Of a stretch of 11,165 bases of DNA, positions 1-7,635 are shown piece after piece; position 1 is the stretch's first letter, and every line of letters begins with the position of its first letter. The notes under the pieces were generated by a model. That model saw only the letters and a program-made list of their open reading frames with translations, was not told the DNA's origin and searched no databases. The translations under genes were made by a program, and so were the position numbers. The stretch is taken from contig JBNKLQ010000206.1 in NCBI GenBank assembly GCA_050292445.1, positions 1-11,165 on the forward strand, written 5' to 3'. The stretch comes from Leptofilum sp050292445 (GTDB lineage Bacteria > Chloroflexota > Anaerolineae > Promineifilales > Promineifilaceae).

Positions 1-1084
1 CCGTTAGCTGCGCTTCCATGTTGGCCAGGGCCACCGCCTGCAAAAATTGCAACGCCTGGGTACGCAGTCGTTCCTGGTCTTCAGCGGAAACTGCGCCCGT
101 TTCCCGCAGCGCTCCGCCTTCCATCGCTTCCAAATTACGCACCTCCACCTGCAAAGCCAGCGAACCCTGCACCCGATTCACCAGATTAGCCGCCACATTG
201 CCCTGCGGCCCCGGCTCCTCCGCAATGACCTCCACTTCGGCCGTGCTGCCCACCGCTTCGGCTAGGGTCACTTCTTCTAATGTCTGAAAGGTCACGTTGC
301 TGCCGTCAGACGTGCTGACGCGGGTTCCAGCAGGAATGATGACGCCCTGCGCCAGCTGGTTGACAAACAGCACCGTGCCTCGCGCTGGTGCATCCGGCAG
401 TTCAACCAGGCCCGTGGTCGCCACGCTGGTTTGCCACGATTCGGTTGTGGTGAGCAAGCGAGCAGGCACGGTGTTCAGGCCATAATCCACCGCCTCCACG
501 GCCGGATCGGCAATGACGGCGCGTTCCACTTGAATCGTTTCCGTTTCGGGCTGCAAAATGATGGTCGCCCCAGGCACGGCGTAGGTGAAGGCAGCGTACA
601 AAATCGCCAGCGTCAGGCAAAATAAAAAGATGGCCGCATAACGCACCAGCCACAGCCGCACGGTCGATTGTGGCTGCAAGCGGCGGTTCATTTCTTGTCG
701 GTCGGCAGAATCCAAGGTGGGATACGGCCGTTCCTCAAGCATTTCCTCCCAGCCACCATCCCCTACTGTTGACAGCCCCACCCGCTCACTGCGCTTGCGC
801 CCGCGCCACCAGCCCCGGCGGCTATTTTCCGCCATTTGCACTGAGGGGAAAACGGGCAGCCCCAACGCCTGCGCCTGCCGGGTGATGGGAACATCGGGCG
901 TTACCAGCCCCACCTCCAGCCGCTGCCGGTCGGCAAAGCGACGCAGACGCAACAAATCCAACCCTTCACGCAGCACGCCACCATCCTCCGGCAGCACCAG
1001 CAGCGCTTGCTGCGCCTCGGCCCAGGTCAGCCGGTCGCAAATGGAGATGATGTCGTCTGAGTCGTCGAGGTGGATTATTTGCAT
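1..1084 (-). CDS. Baseplate J/gp47-like membrane-anchored protein, C-terminus cut by window edge
   Basis: The reading frame is open from the ATG at 1084-1082 to the left edge, giving 361 codons and no stop, so the C-terminus lies outside the window. Residues 1-85 form a soluble N-terminal domain (IIHLDDSDDIISICDRL..., ALLVLPEDGGVLREGLDLL) that I cannot name. Residues 86-140 are charged and Arg-rich, and about 147-169 is one hydrophobic transmembrane segment. From about residue 225 the sequence resembles the baseplate J/gp47 fold: GTVLFVNQ, IIPAGTRVSTSDG, VTFQT, GPQGNVAANLV, then SAEDQERLRTQAL. This architecture is commonly annotated as 'baseplate J/gp47 family' in Chloroflexi without phage context, and no phage or contractile-system gene is visible here. 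The gene lies 66 bp downstream of alaS on the same strand, with a repeat hairpin between, so cotranscription is possible. No strong Shine-Dalgarno precedes the ATG. Family assignment is from memory of the motifs; the function is unknown. Confidence 0.75.
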   Translation of the reverse strand, partial: MQIIHLDDSDDIISICDRLTWAEAQQALLVLPEDGGVLREGLDLLRLRRFADRQRLEVGLVTPDVPITRQAQALGLPVFPSVQMAENSRRGWWRGRKRSERVGLSTVGDGGWEEMLEERPYPTLDSADRQEMNRRLQPQSTVRLWLVRYAAIFLFCLTLAILYAAFTYAVPGATIILQPETETIQVERAVIADPAVEAVDYGLNTVPARLLTTTESWQTSVATTGLVELPDAPARGTVLFVNQLAQGVIIPAGTRVSTSDGSNVTFQTLEEVTLAEAVGSTAEVEVIAEEPGPQGNVAANLVNRVQGSLALQVEVRNLEAMEGGALRETGAVSAEDQERLRTQALQFLQAVALANMEAQLT

Positions 1085-1095
1085 GGGGAGAATTG

Positions 1096-1147
1096 GAGAT
1101 TGGAGATTGGAGATTGAGCCTGTTTTTAATCTCCAATCTCTAATCTC
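1096..1147. repeat. Heptamer-repeat hairpin (TTGGAGA / AATCTCC family), copy 1
   Basis: The left arm 1096-1115 is made of tandem TTGGAGA units. The right arm 1128-1147 is made of AATCTCC/AATCTCT units. They pair over 20 positions with a single mismatch (G1102 opposite T1141), leaving a 12-nt loop. The hairpin fills the gap between the alaS stop and the start of the baseplate-J-like gene. It has no T-tract in the usual place, so it is better described as a dispersed repeat than as a standard terminator, although a 20-bp stem could still affect RNA stability or read-through. A second copy lies at 10481-10554 before valS. Confidence 0.85.
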
Positions 1148-1150
1148 TTG

Positions 1151-3838
1151 TTACTTAAGCGCCGCTTCAATCAATTTCGGCACCAGCGCCAACGCCTCTG
1201 GTAATTTGGATGCATCCTTGCCGCCTGCCTGGGCCATGTCGGGGCGACCGCCACCGCCGCCACCCACTACTTTGGCCACGTCGCGCACAATGTCGCCTGC
1301 TTTGATGCCGCGCGGGATCAAGTCTTTGGTGACGGCGGCAATGATGATTGGTTTGCCGTTGTTGACCGTGGCCAGAACGGCCGTTCCCGATCCCACATTG
1401 TCCCGAAAGCGATCCGCCATCTGGCGCAAACCATCAACCTCCACGCCTTCTACCTGAGCAGTGAGCAGCTTCACGCCCGCCACCTCTTGGGTCTGAGCCA
1501 TGATCGAATCGAACTGGAACGTCGCCAATTTTTGCTGCATCTGCTCGATGCGCTTTTGCGCCGCTTTTTGCTCTGCCTGCAATGTTTCCACGCGAGATTC
1601 CAGCTCGAAGACGGGCACGTTTAGCTGCCCCGCCAGCCGATCCAGCAAGTTTAGCCGCTCCGCGATGAGCTGCCGCGCCGCCCGCCCGGTCACCGCCTCT
1701 ACGCGGCGCACCCCAGCCGAAACCGCGCCTTCGCTGGTAAAGCGGAACAGACCAATGTCGTTGGTCTCGGAGACGTGCAAACCGCCGCACAGCTCAAAGC
1801 TGTAGGGCGATGAAGCATCGCCTTGGCCAATTTGCACAGTGCGCACAATCTCACCGTACTTCTCGCCAAAGAGGGCCATTGCGCCCATGCCAATTGCTTC
1901 TTTTTGGCCCATGTACTCAATTTCCACAGGATAATTGGCCAGAATCGCCTCGTTGATTTTGCCTTCAATTTCGGCCAGCGTGTTGTGATCCACGCCGTGG
2001 TCATGGGTGAAGTCGAAGCGCAGCCGGTCAGGCGCAACAAGCGAACCCGCCTGAGTGACGTGCGTCCCCAGCCGGTCGCGCAGCTCCTGGTGCAAAATGT
2101 GGGTGGCCGTATGGTTACGGCGGATGTCGCTGCGGCGCACATCGTCCACTTGCAGGTGCACCGGCTGGTTCAGGCTGAACTTGCCCTGCACCACTTCGCC
2201 AACCTGAACCACCAGGCCGTTAAGCGGCTTGCGTGTATCCTCAACCCGAAAAACAGCATCCCCATCCAGCCCCAAAATCCGGCCCGTGTCACTGACCTCA
2301 CCACCGGATTCGACGTAGAAGTTGGAAACGGCCGTTACCATCTCCACTTTATCCCCCGCCTTCACAGCGTTAATCAGTTCACCCTCACGAATCAGCCCCA
2401 CAATTTCTGACTCGGTTTCGGAGCCCATGTACGGATCGTATTCAACGCCGTCTTCTAGCTGGCCGGTTGATTGGAGATTGGTTAGGAGACGGCCGTAAAC
2501 CCCCGTCTCCGCACTGTATTCACCAAACGCCCCTTTACCGCTAGCAATCGCGTGGGCTTCACGCGCTTCGTTGTATCCTTTTTCATCGACGGTGAAGCCG
2601 CGCTCCTGCACCACGTCGCGGGTAATTTCCAATGGCAGACCGTGTGTGGCATACAAATCAAACGCCACCTCGCCAGAAATTTCCGTTTCGCCCTCCTCAT
2701 TTAGCTCGGCCATCACGTGATGCAGCTGCACCAACGCCGATTCCAGCGTGCGGGCAAACTTCTTTTCTTCCTGCGTGAGCGTGCGCAAAACGTGCTCCTC
2801 ACGCAGCTTCAGTTCCGGGTACGCTTCGCCCATCTGCCGAATGTACACCTTAGCCACCTCGCCCAAAAACGGCCCGGTGAAGCCGATGCTAAAGCCAAAA
2901 CGCACCGCCCGCCGGATAATCATACGCAGCACGTAGCCCGCGCCGCTGTTTCCAGGACGCACCCCATCGGCAATTAAAAAGGTCGCCGCCCTGCCGTGAT
3001 CGGCAATGACGCGGTAACCAACTAGGTGCTCTTCTCGCAGTTCGTCGTTGTCGCCCAGCAGTTCCTGCACACAATCCAGTGCCCCGCTGAACAGATCGGT
3101 ATCGTAATTGTTGTCGGTGCGCTGCATGATGCGCACCATACGCTCCAAACCTAACCCTGTGTCTACCGATGGTTTGGGCAGCGGCGTCAAGCTACCATCC
3201 TTCTCGCGGTTAAACTGCATGAAAACCAGATTCCAGAATTCCAGGAACTCTTCGTCATCGTCGGCGTTGAGCCGGGAGGGATCGCAGGTGGCCATGTCGC
3301 CCATGTAGTAGAACATTTCCGAATTGGGGCCGCAGGGGCCGGTTTCGCCCATCTCCCAGAAATTGTCTTTTTTGCCGAAGCGCAAAATTTTCTCGGGGGG
3401 TAGATAGCGCTGCCATAGCTCAAAGGATTCATTGTCGTCGGTGTAGATGGTGGCCCAAAGGCGAGCCTCTTCTAGCTCCAGGACACCGGTAACAAACTGC
3501 CAGGCAAAGTCGATGGCTTCTTTTTTGAAGTAGTCGCCAAAAGAGAAGTTGCCCATCATCTCAAAAAAGGTGTGATGGCGCGGCGAGGGGCCAACGTTTT
3601 CTAAATCGTTGTGTTTGCCCTGGACGCGCATTACTTTTTGGGCAGTGGCGGCGCGGGTATACGGCCGTTTCTCTCGCCCTAAAAACACATCGACAAACTG
3701 GTTCATACCGGCGTTGGTAAACAGCAGCGTGGGGTTATCATGCTGCGGCAGCGGCGCACTGGCCACGACCTCGTGCCGCTGCTCATTAAAATAATCTAAA
3801 AATGCTTTGCGAATTTCGTTACTGGTTGTGGGTCTCAT
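1151..3838 (-). CDS. alaS: Alanyl-tRNA synthetase
   Basis: This is a full-length class II synthetase of 895 residues, close to the usual bacterial size of about 870-900. It charges tRNA-Ala in the cytoplasm and clears mischarged Ser/Gly-tRNA. The catalytic core is at the N-terminus: FLDYF and FTNAGMNQF at 13-48, the motif RHHTFFEMMGNFSFGDYF at 87-104, ETGPCGPNSE at 165-174, and SVDTGLGLERM at 224-234. A tRNA-recognition region follows (about 250-450). The editing domain has zinc ligands H576 and H580 (HTATH) and C684 and H688 (CGGLH). A coiled coil (about 745-775) leads to the DHHA1/C-Ala domain with a GGGGGGRPDMAQAGG segment at 859-873. The ATG at 3838 is preceded by a GGAG Shine-Dalgarno (CGGAGAAAACATG). 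A TTGGAGA-family repeat is embedded in the coding sequence near residues 453-457, in the linker before the editing domain. Upstream lies a CTGATTA-family repeat hairpin. All key residues are present. Confidence 0.98.
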   Translation of the reverse strand: MRPTTSNEIRKAFLDYFNEQRHEVVASAPLPQHDNPTLLFTNAGMNQFVDVFLGREKRPYTRAATAQKVMRVQGKHNDLENVGPSPRHHTFFEMMGNFSFGDYFKKEAIDFAWQFVTGVLELEEARLWATIYTDDNESFELWQRYLPPEKILRFGKKDNFWEMGETGPCGPNSEMFYYMGDMATCDPSRLNADDDEEFLEFWNLVFMQFNREKDGSLTPLPKPSVDTGLGLERMVRIMQRTDNNYDTDLFSGALDCVQELLGDNDELREEHLVGYRVIADHGRAATFLIADGVRPGNSGAGYVLRMIIRRAVRFGFSIGFTGPFLGEVAKVYIRQMGEAYPELKLREEHVLRTLTQEEKKFARTLESALVQLHHVMAELNEEGETEISGEVAFDLYATHGLPLEITRDVVQERGFTVDEKGYNEAREAHAIASGKGAFGEYSAETGVYGRLLTNLQSTGQLEDGVEYDPYMGSETESEIVGLIREGELINAVKAGDKVEMVTAVSNFYVESGGEVSDTGRILGLDGDAVFRVEDTRKPLNGLVVQVGEVVQGKFSLNQPVHLQVDDVRRSDIRRNHTATHILHQELRDRLGTHVTQAGSLVAPDRLRFDFTHDHGVDHNTLAEIEGKINEAILANYPVEIEYMGQKEAIGMGAMALFGEKYGEIVRTVQIGQGDASSPYSFELCGGLHVSETNDIGLFRFTSEGAVSAGVRRVEAVTGRAARQLIAERLNLLDRLAGQLNVPVFELESRVETLQAEQKAAQKRIEQMQQKLATFQFDSIMAQTQEVAGVKLLTAQVEGVEVDGLRQMADRFRDNVGSGTAVLATVNNGKPIIIAAVTKDLIPRGIKAGDIVRDVAKVVGGGGGGRPDMAQAGGKDASKLPEALALVPKLIEAALK
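2470..2488. repeat. Heptamer repeat unit inside the alaS coding sequence
   Basis: Plus-strand ATTGGAGATTGG (2470-2481), followed by TTAGGAG, is the same TTGGAGA heptamer that builds the hairpins at 1096-1147 and 10481-10554. Here it is in frame within alaS, encoding about T453-N-L-Q-S457 in the variable linker between the tRNA-recognition region and the editing domain. It directly abuts an ACGGCCGT octamer (2489-2496). No inverted arm is visible nearby. Two units could arise by chance, so the link to the family is likely but not certain. Confidence 0.5.
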
Positions 3839-3852
3839 GTTTTCTCCGTTTT

Positions 3853-3931
3853 TTCAGTATTCAGTGAGTCAGTTTTCAGTAGGTCAGTATCCTTCAACTG
3901 AATACTGATTACTGTTTTACTGATTACTGAA
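3853..3931. repeat. CTGATTA/TAATCAG-family inverted repeat upstream of alaS
   Basis: The left part (3853-3889) is a run of TCAGT units (TTCAGTA, TTCAGTG, GTCAGTT, TTCAGTA, GGTCAGTA). The right part (3899-3931) is a run of CTGAATA, CTGATTA and CTGAACA heptamers. The arms pair imperfectly, giving a long hairpin centred near 3892. The 15-mer TTCAGTAGGTCAGTA (3875-3889) recurs on the opposite strand within 10288-10312, which shows this is a dispersed family. The repeat lies in the alaS 5' leader and ends about 15 bp before the start codon, so any alaS transcript starting upstream carries it. Confidence 0.8.
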
Positions 3932-3951
3932 CATTGGAATTTTACCGTAGC

Positions 3952-3991
3952 AACAAAAAACCGCCAGACTGCATATTCATCAGTCTGGCGG
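3952..3991 (-). terminator. Intrinsic terminator after the lplA-lipoprotein unit
   Basis: A perfect 11-bp stem (CCGCCAGACTG 3961-3971 with CAGTCTGGCGG 3981-3991) surrounds a 9-nt loop. In the minus-strand RNA it is followed by UUUUUUGUU (3960-3952). It lies about 130 nt past the lipoprotein stop codon at 4120 and just upstream of the alaS leader, so it should insulate alaS from the lipoprotein transcript. Confidence 0.88.
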
Positions 3992-4040
3992 CGAAGGTGC
4001 TGCGCTTAAATTGTGGTGAAAACTCAGGCAGCAACCATTG

Positions 4041-4057
4041 CCAGACTGTGAGTCTGG
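4041..4057. other. Small perfect hairpin sharing arms with the terminator
   Basis: CCAGACT (4041-4047), three bases, then AGTCTGG (4051-4057) form a 7-bp stem. The arms are identical to the inner part of the terminator stem at 3961-3991. It lies between the lipoprotein stop and the terminator, so the arms of the two hairpins could pair with each other as alternatives. It lacks a T-tract and is unlikely to terminate on its own. Confidence 0.6.
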
Positions 4058-4119
4058 GCGGCGGCTGCGGCGGCGCTAACAAGCAGTTGAGTCGTCATCA
4101 TGGGGCAAATGGTAACAAA

Positions 4120-5250
4120 TCAGTTCTGGGGTGTCAACGGCAAAATCATTGGCTCGCCGCGACTAAACAGGATCACGCTTTCGCCCTCTTCATACCAACC
4201 GACCAACTGGGCATCGGCAATTTGCATGACGATCTCGGCCGTTTCAAACCCCTCATCAAATTGATAAAACACCACACCTGCGCCAAACATCTCTTCCACT
4301 TCTGCGATGAGCTGATTGTGGCTGGATGAGTAAAGCATGGTTAACGGCCGTCTTTCCGCCACCGGGGAACTATCGATAATCGTAGGCACAATCGTCTCGC
4401 TGCCATCCACCGCCACAATGGTAATTGGCGCATCGGCATAAAGCAGATACCCGGAATCACCCAACCAGAGCGGCGCGTCGCCAATCCAGCCGCTGCCTTC
4501 ATAAACACCACTGGCAATCGGTGGATTCCCAGAATCGCCTGCCTTGCTGGTAATAAACAGTTCACCATCTTTAAGATAAGCAATCTGGCTCCCATCTGGC
4601 GACCAGGAGAAGAAGGGATCAATGTCCTCGACCAGAGGAATGCTGTTATCCGGGTCTAAAAGCACAATGAGATCAAAGCCTGTTCCTCTATGAATGGCCA
4701 CGGCAATGTCAGGTTCATTTGTGATTGGGTTTAGCGTTGATAACGCCGCTCGCCCCACCCCATCGGCCCAATTTAGCTCACTGCCTGTGGCAAGATTGTA
4801 AATGTGTAAATCGGTTACAGATTGCTGATTGGCGGTTGCCTCCCAAAATTTGCTGCCGTAGGCTAGCCAGCCAGATTCAGGCTGATAATCAAAGAAGATT
4901 TCAACTTCAACCGGCAGCGGTTGGGGCAAAACCTCTCCATCTTCCAGCATGAGGACGGGCTGACCATAGTTGCCGGTGGCATAAGGCAGCCAGACAAGGG
5001 CAGGAACCTCTGGTCGCATCGGTGTGGCTGTCGCTGTAGGTGGTACGGCCGTTGGCATAGCGGAGGCTGTGGGCAATACTGGCGTGTCAGTTGGTTCGGG
5101 AGGTACGGCCGTATCCGTGGGTACAACTTCGGCTTCAGCTATTTTTTCTGCGGTGGGCGATGGCAGGGAAACGGTTGTTGCCGTCGGGGTTGCTTCACTA
5201 TCACAACCAATCAGAAACCCAACCAAAATGAGCAAATACAGTTTTTTCAT
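4120..5250 (-). CDS. Lipoprotein with Thr/Pro-rich linker and TolB/WD40-like propeller domain
   Basis: The protein of 376 residues starts MKKLYLLILVGFLIGC, a lipoprotein signal peptide with a clean lipobox (LIGC, Cys16), so it should be membrane-anchored and face outward. Residues 17-80 form a Thr/Pro/Ala/Val-rich linker (TPTATT, PTDTAVPPEPTDTP, PTAVPPTATATP). From about 85 to the end the chain looks like beta-propeller blades. The clearest is FFSWSPDGSQIAYLKDGELFI around 213-233, which resembles PD40/TolB-type repeats. No catalytic residues are evident; binding or scaffolding is an inference. I chose the ATG at 5250 over the in-frame GTG at 5256 because an AAGG Shine-Dalgarno (5262-5259) sits 8 nt from the ATG but only 2 nt from the GTG. 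It lies 55 bp downstream of lplA on the same strand and probably shares its transcript. Two ACGGCCGT octamers encode Thr-Ala-Val in the linker. Confidence 0.82.
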   Translation of the reverse strand: MKKLYLLILVGFLIGCDSEATPTATTVSLPSPTAEKIAEAEVVPTDTAVPPEPTDTPVLPTASAMPTAVPPTATATPMRPEVPALVWLPYATGNYGQPVLMLEDGEVLPQPLPVEVEIFFDYQPESGWLAYGSKFWEATANQQSVTDLHIYNLATGSELNWADGVGRAALSTLNPITNEPDIAVAIHRGTGFDLIVLLDPDNSIPLVEDIDPFFSWSPDGSQIAYLKDGELFITSKAGDSGNPPIASGVYEGSGWIGDAPLWLGDSGYLLYADAPITIVAVDGSETIVPTIIDSSPVAERRPLTMLYSSSHNQLIAEVEEMFGAGVVFYQFDEGFETAEIVMQIADAQLVGWYEEGESVILFSRGEPMILPLTPQN

Positions 5251-5305
5251 TACCACAACCTTATTTCTATTTGCGCCGCTGCCCGCCTGCAGGCACGCCT
5301 CTGCA

Positions 5306-6289
5306 TTAAAAAAGTAGTTTTAGGAATGTCTCTTTTTCCAGCGGACCAAAATACGGCTCCAAATCGGTATCAGCCAGTGCCTCTGCCAGGGCTTCCGCAT
5401 CGTAGCGCAAGCCAATCAGACGCATTTCCAACTCGGCCACATCCTGTTGGCCGCTAAAATCGCCATAAATTTTGATGGCTTGAATGTGGCCTTTTGCCAC
5501 ATCAATGCGGGCATCCAGCTTGCCCACAGGCAGCTTTTCACTTTTTTGGATATTGAAGGCGGGGGAACGGCCGTAATTCCAATCCCACGTCATGTACCGC
5601 TGCATAGCAATTTCCCGAATCTGCTCCCAATCTGAATCCGTTAAAGCATAAGTGGGAATGTCACCACTACCAAAGATTCCGGTAAGCAAGGCCTGCCGAA
5701 ACTGGGCAATATCCATATTCTCAGACAATTGTTCCCGAATATTGGTCACAAATGAACGCACAGATTGTACCGCTTTGGATTCAATTTTTGCCTGTTTAGG
5801 GTTGATCGCCCGCAGCATATTCTCTAGATTTGTGTCAAACAAAATGGTGCCGTGGCTAAACATTCGCCCCGCAGCCGCATACTGAGCGTTACCCGAAACC
5901 TTTTTGCCAGCAACAAAAATATCACTTTTGCCTTGCATCTCAGCCTCAATCCCTAAATCGCGCAAAACTTCGATGACAGGTTCGGTGAACTTCTCAAAAT
6001 TGTGCAAATTCTGACGGCCGTGGGTAATAAAACTGAAATTTAAATTGCCCAGATCATGGTACACAGCCCCGCCACCAGAAAGACGCCGCACGACATGAAT
6101 TTTTTTCTGGCGCACAAAATCTGGATCAATTTCCTCCATACTATTCTGGTTTCGGCCCAAAATTACGGAGGGTGCGTTGATATAAAAAAGCAAAAGTGGC
6201 TCCACCAACTGCAAATTTCTCAGCAGATGCTCCTCAATAGCCAGATTCATTCTGGGATCAGTGGTTTCTTGATTATTAACAAATAACAT
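5306..6289 (-). CDS. lplA: Lipoate-protein ligase A family protein
   Basis: LplA activates free lipoate with ATP and transfers it to a lysine of the lipoyl domains of 2-oxoacid dehydrogenases and glycine cleavage H protein in the cytoplasm. The protein of 327 residues matches the usual size of about 330. Visible motifs are GRNQN (45-49), the signature RRLSGGGAVYHD (68-79), NLNFSF (82-87) and KKVSGNAQY (129-137), whose lysine K130 corresponds to the lipoyl-AMP-binding lysine. A C-terminal accessory domain follows. I chose ATG 6289 rather than the in-frame ATG at 6304: GAGGTG lies 5-6 nt before 6289, while nothing like a Shine-Dalgarno precedes 6304. Starting at 6289 also puts the family's usual N-terminus (FVNNQETTDPRMNLAIEE) at the front. 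Octanoyl- versus lipoyl-transferase subfamily cannot be settled by eye. The lipoprotein gene follows downstream. Confidence 0.93.
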   Translation of the reverse strand: MLFVNNQETTDPRMNLAIEEHLLRNLQLVEPLLLFYINAPSVILGRNQNSMEEIDPDFVRQKKIHVVRRLSGGGAVYHDLGNLNFSFITHGRQNLHNFEKFTEPVIEVLRDLGIEAEMQGKSDIFVAGKKVSGNAQYAAAGRMFSHGTILFDTNLENMLRAINPKQAKIESKAVQSVRSFVTNIREQLSENMDIAQFRQALLTGIFGSGDIPTYALTDSDWEQIREIAMQRYMTWDWNYGRSPAFNIQKSEKLPVGKLDARIDVAKGHIQAIKIYGDFSGQQDVAELEMRLIGLRYDAEALAEALADTDLEPYFGPLEKETFLKLLF

Positions 6290-6542
6290 AAGCACCTCTT
6301 CCATACTGGAGGACTTTCAGCGATAGATTTGACTCATTTTATGCTATTTCAAAATTCAAGGCTAAGGTAAGCTGGGATGTATTCCCTATTGTTGAAACGA
6401 CACAGGTTTCTGTAAGCTACCACTTATGAAGTATGTAACTTAGGAATAAACATTTTCATAGACCTTACGCTGCTCCGACTGCCACTCGCACCATCTCAAT
6501 CTTAGCCCAAAACGCGTAGGCTCTCTATTTATTGTGGGAAGA
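6290..6542. other. Divergent intergenic region between lplA and the receiver-kinase gene
   Basis: This 253-bp stretch must hold the promoters for both neighbours. On the minus strand a TAAAAT hexamer (6341-6336), with a weak TTAGCC about 18 bp upstream, would start lplA RNA about 40 nt before its ATG; this is only a candidate. On the plus strand no convincing promoter is seen. GTAAGCT occurs twice (near 6367 and 6413). I see no coding frame, repeat-family member or ACGGCCGT octamer here. Confidence 0.35.
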
Positions 6543-7634
6543 ATGGCAAAATTATTGATTGTGGATGACGATCCCTTTATTACTGAATCCCTTAAAGTGG
6601 GGCTAGGTAGTCGTGGTCATCAGGTTTTTGCTGGTCACAATGGCCAGGAAGGGGTCGACCTGGTAGATGAGCTGACACCAGACCTGGTGATTATTGACAT
6701 GACGATGCCGATTATGGACGGATTGGAAGCCACCGAGCAAATTCGCCAGCAGTCGGACGTGCCAATCATTATGCTGACAGCCGAAACAGACGAAGAAGAT
6801 GTGGTGCATGCTCTGGAAACAGGGGTGGACGAGTTTCTGGGCAAACCATTTCGCTTCAACGAGTTGGTAGCGCGCATTGAAGCCATCATTCGCCGACGCC
6901 AATGGGACCAAAGCAAAACAGAAGCAGAAATCGCCCAGCTCAAACAAAACCTGATGGCCACCATGACCCATGAGCTGCGCACCCCTATCGCCACGATTCT
7001 TAACACGCTGGAAATTGTGTTTGCTTCTGCCGGGCAAAACGATTTTCAATCGCAGCTGCGCTTTTTAGAGCGGGTGCAACATAATACCCATACTTTAAAT
7101 CGGTTGGTAGAGGATTTGCTCATCCTGGCTCAGATTGATGAAGGGTTGGAGATTTTGCGACGGCCGTTTCCCCTCCACACTGAAATTGACCGCCTCATTG
7201 CTAAAAAACAAACCGAAATTACCGAACGCGGCATCATCATTCAGAACGAAATTGAGCCGGCCTGGGAAGTTAACGGCGACACCCATAAACTCCGCCATCT
7301 CTTTTATCATTTGCTGGACAATGCGCTTAAATTTAGCCATCCCAACCAAACCATCCGCATATGGGCCGAGGCAGATGAAACGGGGAATATTCACCTCGGC
7401 GTAGCCGACCAAGGCATTGGTATTCACCCGGACAGCCACACCAAAATTTTCGAGCGGTTTGTGCAGCTTGAGCGTGGCGACAATCGCAGTTACAGTGGAT
7501 TGGGCATTGGGCTAACCATTGCCAAAGCATTGGCTGAAGCACACAACGGCCGTATCATCGTCAGCAGCGAACCCAACAAGGGCAGCCAATTTATCCTCAT
7601 CCTCCCAGCCGCAGAAGCTGAATGGTTGGTTTAA
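6543..7634 (+). CDS. Soluble receiver domain-histidine kinase fusion
   Basis: The protein of 363 residues has two parts. Residues 1-118 are a CheY/OmpR-type receiver: acidic pocket D8-D10, phospho-acceptor D52 (VIIDMTMPIMDG), T79 and K101 (GKPF). A helix at about 119-138 leads into a HisKA dimerisation domain with the H-box TMTHELRTPIA (phospho-His H143). The HATPase_c domain carries the N-box LLDNALKFS (N260), the G1 box VADQGIGI (287-294), the F-box IFERF (302-306) and the G2 box SGLGIGLTIAKAL (318-330). There is no transmembrane segment, so it acts in the cytoplasm, probably taking phosphate at the receiver from another kinase and phosphorylating an unknown output regulator. The receiver ends in an OmpR-like stretch (FNELVARIEAIIRRR) where a DNA-binding domain would normally follow. 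ATG 6543 is preferred to GTG 6534 because GGGAAG precedes it and it gives a normal receiver start (MAKLLIVDDD). No partner regulator is in the window. Confidence 0.92.
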   Translation: MAKLLIVDDDPFITESLKVGLGSRGHQVFAGHNGQEGVDLVDELTPDLVIIDMTMPIMDGLEATEQIRQQSDVPIIMLTAETDEEDVVHALETGVDEFLGKPFRFNELVARIEAIIRRRQWDQSKTEAEIAQLKQNLMATMTHELRTPIATILNTLEIVFASAGQNDFQSQLRFLERVQHNTHTLNRLVEDLLILAQIDEGLEILRRPFPLHTEIDRLIAKKQTEITERGIIIQNEIEPAWEVNGDTHKLRHLFYHLLDNALKFSHPNQTIRIWAEADETGNIHLGVADQGIGIHPDSHTKIFERFVQLERGDNRSYSGLGIGLTIAKALAEAHNGRIIVSSEPNKGSQFILILPAAEAEWLV

Positions 7635-7635
7635 T

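Noticed and set aside
1096..1147. Intrinsic terminator for alaS
   Set aside because: The stem is strong but no T-tract follows on the minus strand, and its sequence belongs to the dispersed heptamer family, so it is listed as a repeat.
717..1457. Long plus-strand open frame (246 codons)
   Set aside because: It lies opposite the baseplate-J-like gene and the alaS C-terminus, has Ser/Pro/Thr-rich low-complexity content typical of an antisense shadow, and runs through the repeat hairpin.
1823..2410. Plus-strand open frame (195 codons)
   Set aside because: It is entirely antisense to the alaS editing domain, whose zinc ligands are intact.
4921..5457. Plus-strand open frame (178 codons)
   Set aside because: Gly/Arg/Trp-rich shadow of the lipoprotein linker that also runs into the lplA 3' end.
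7145..7153. Single TTGGAGATT within the kinase gene
   Set aside because: One unit without tandem partner or facing arm; expected by chance in coding DNA.
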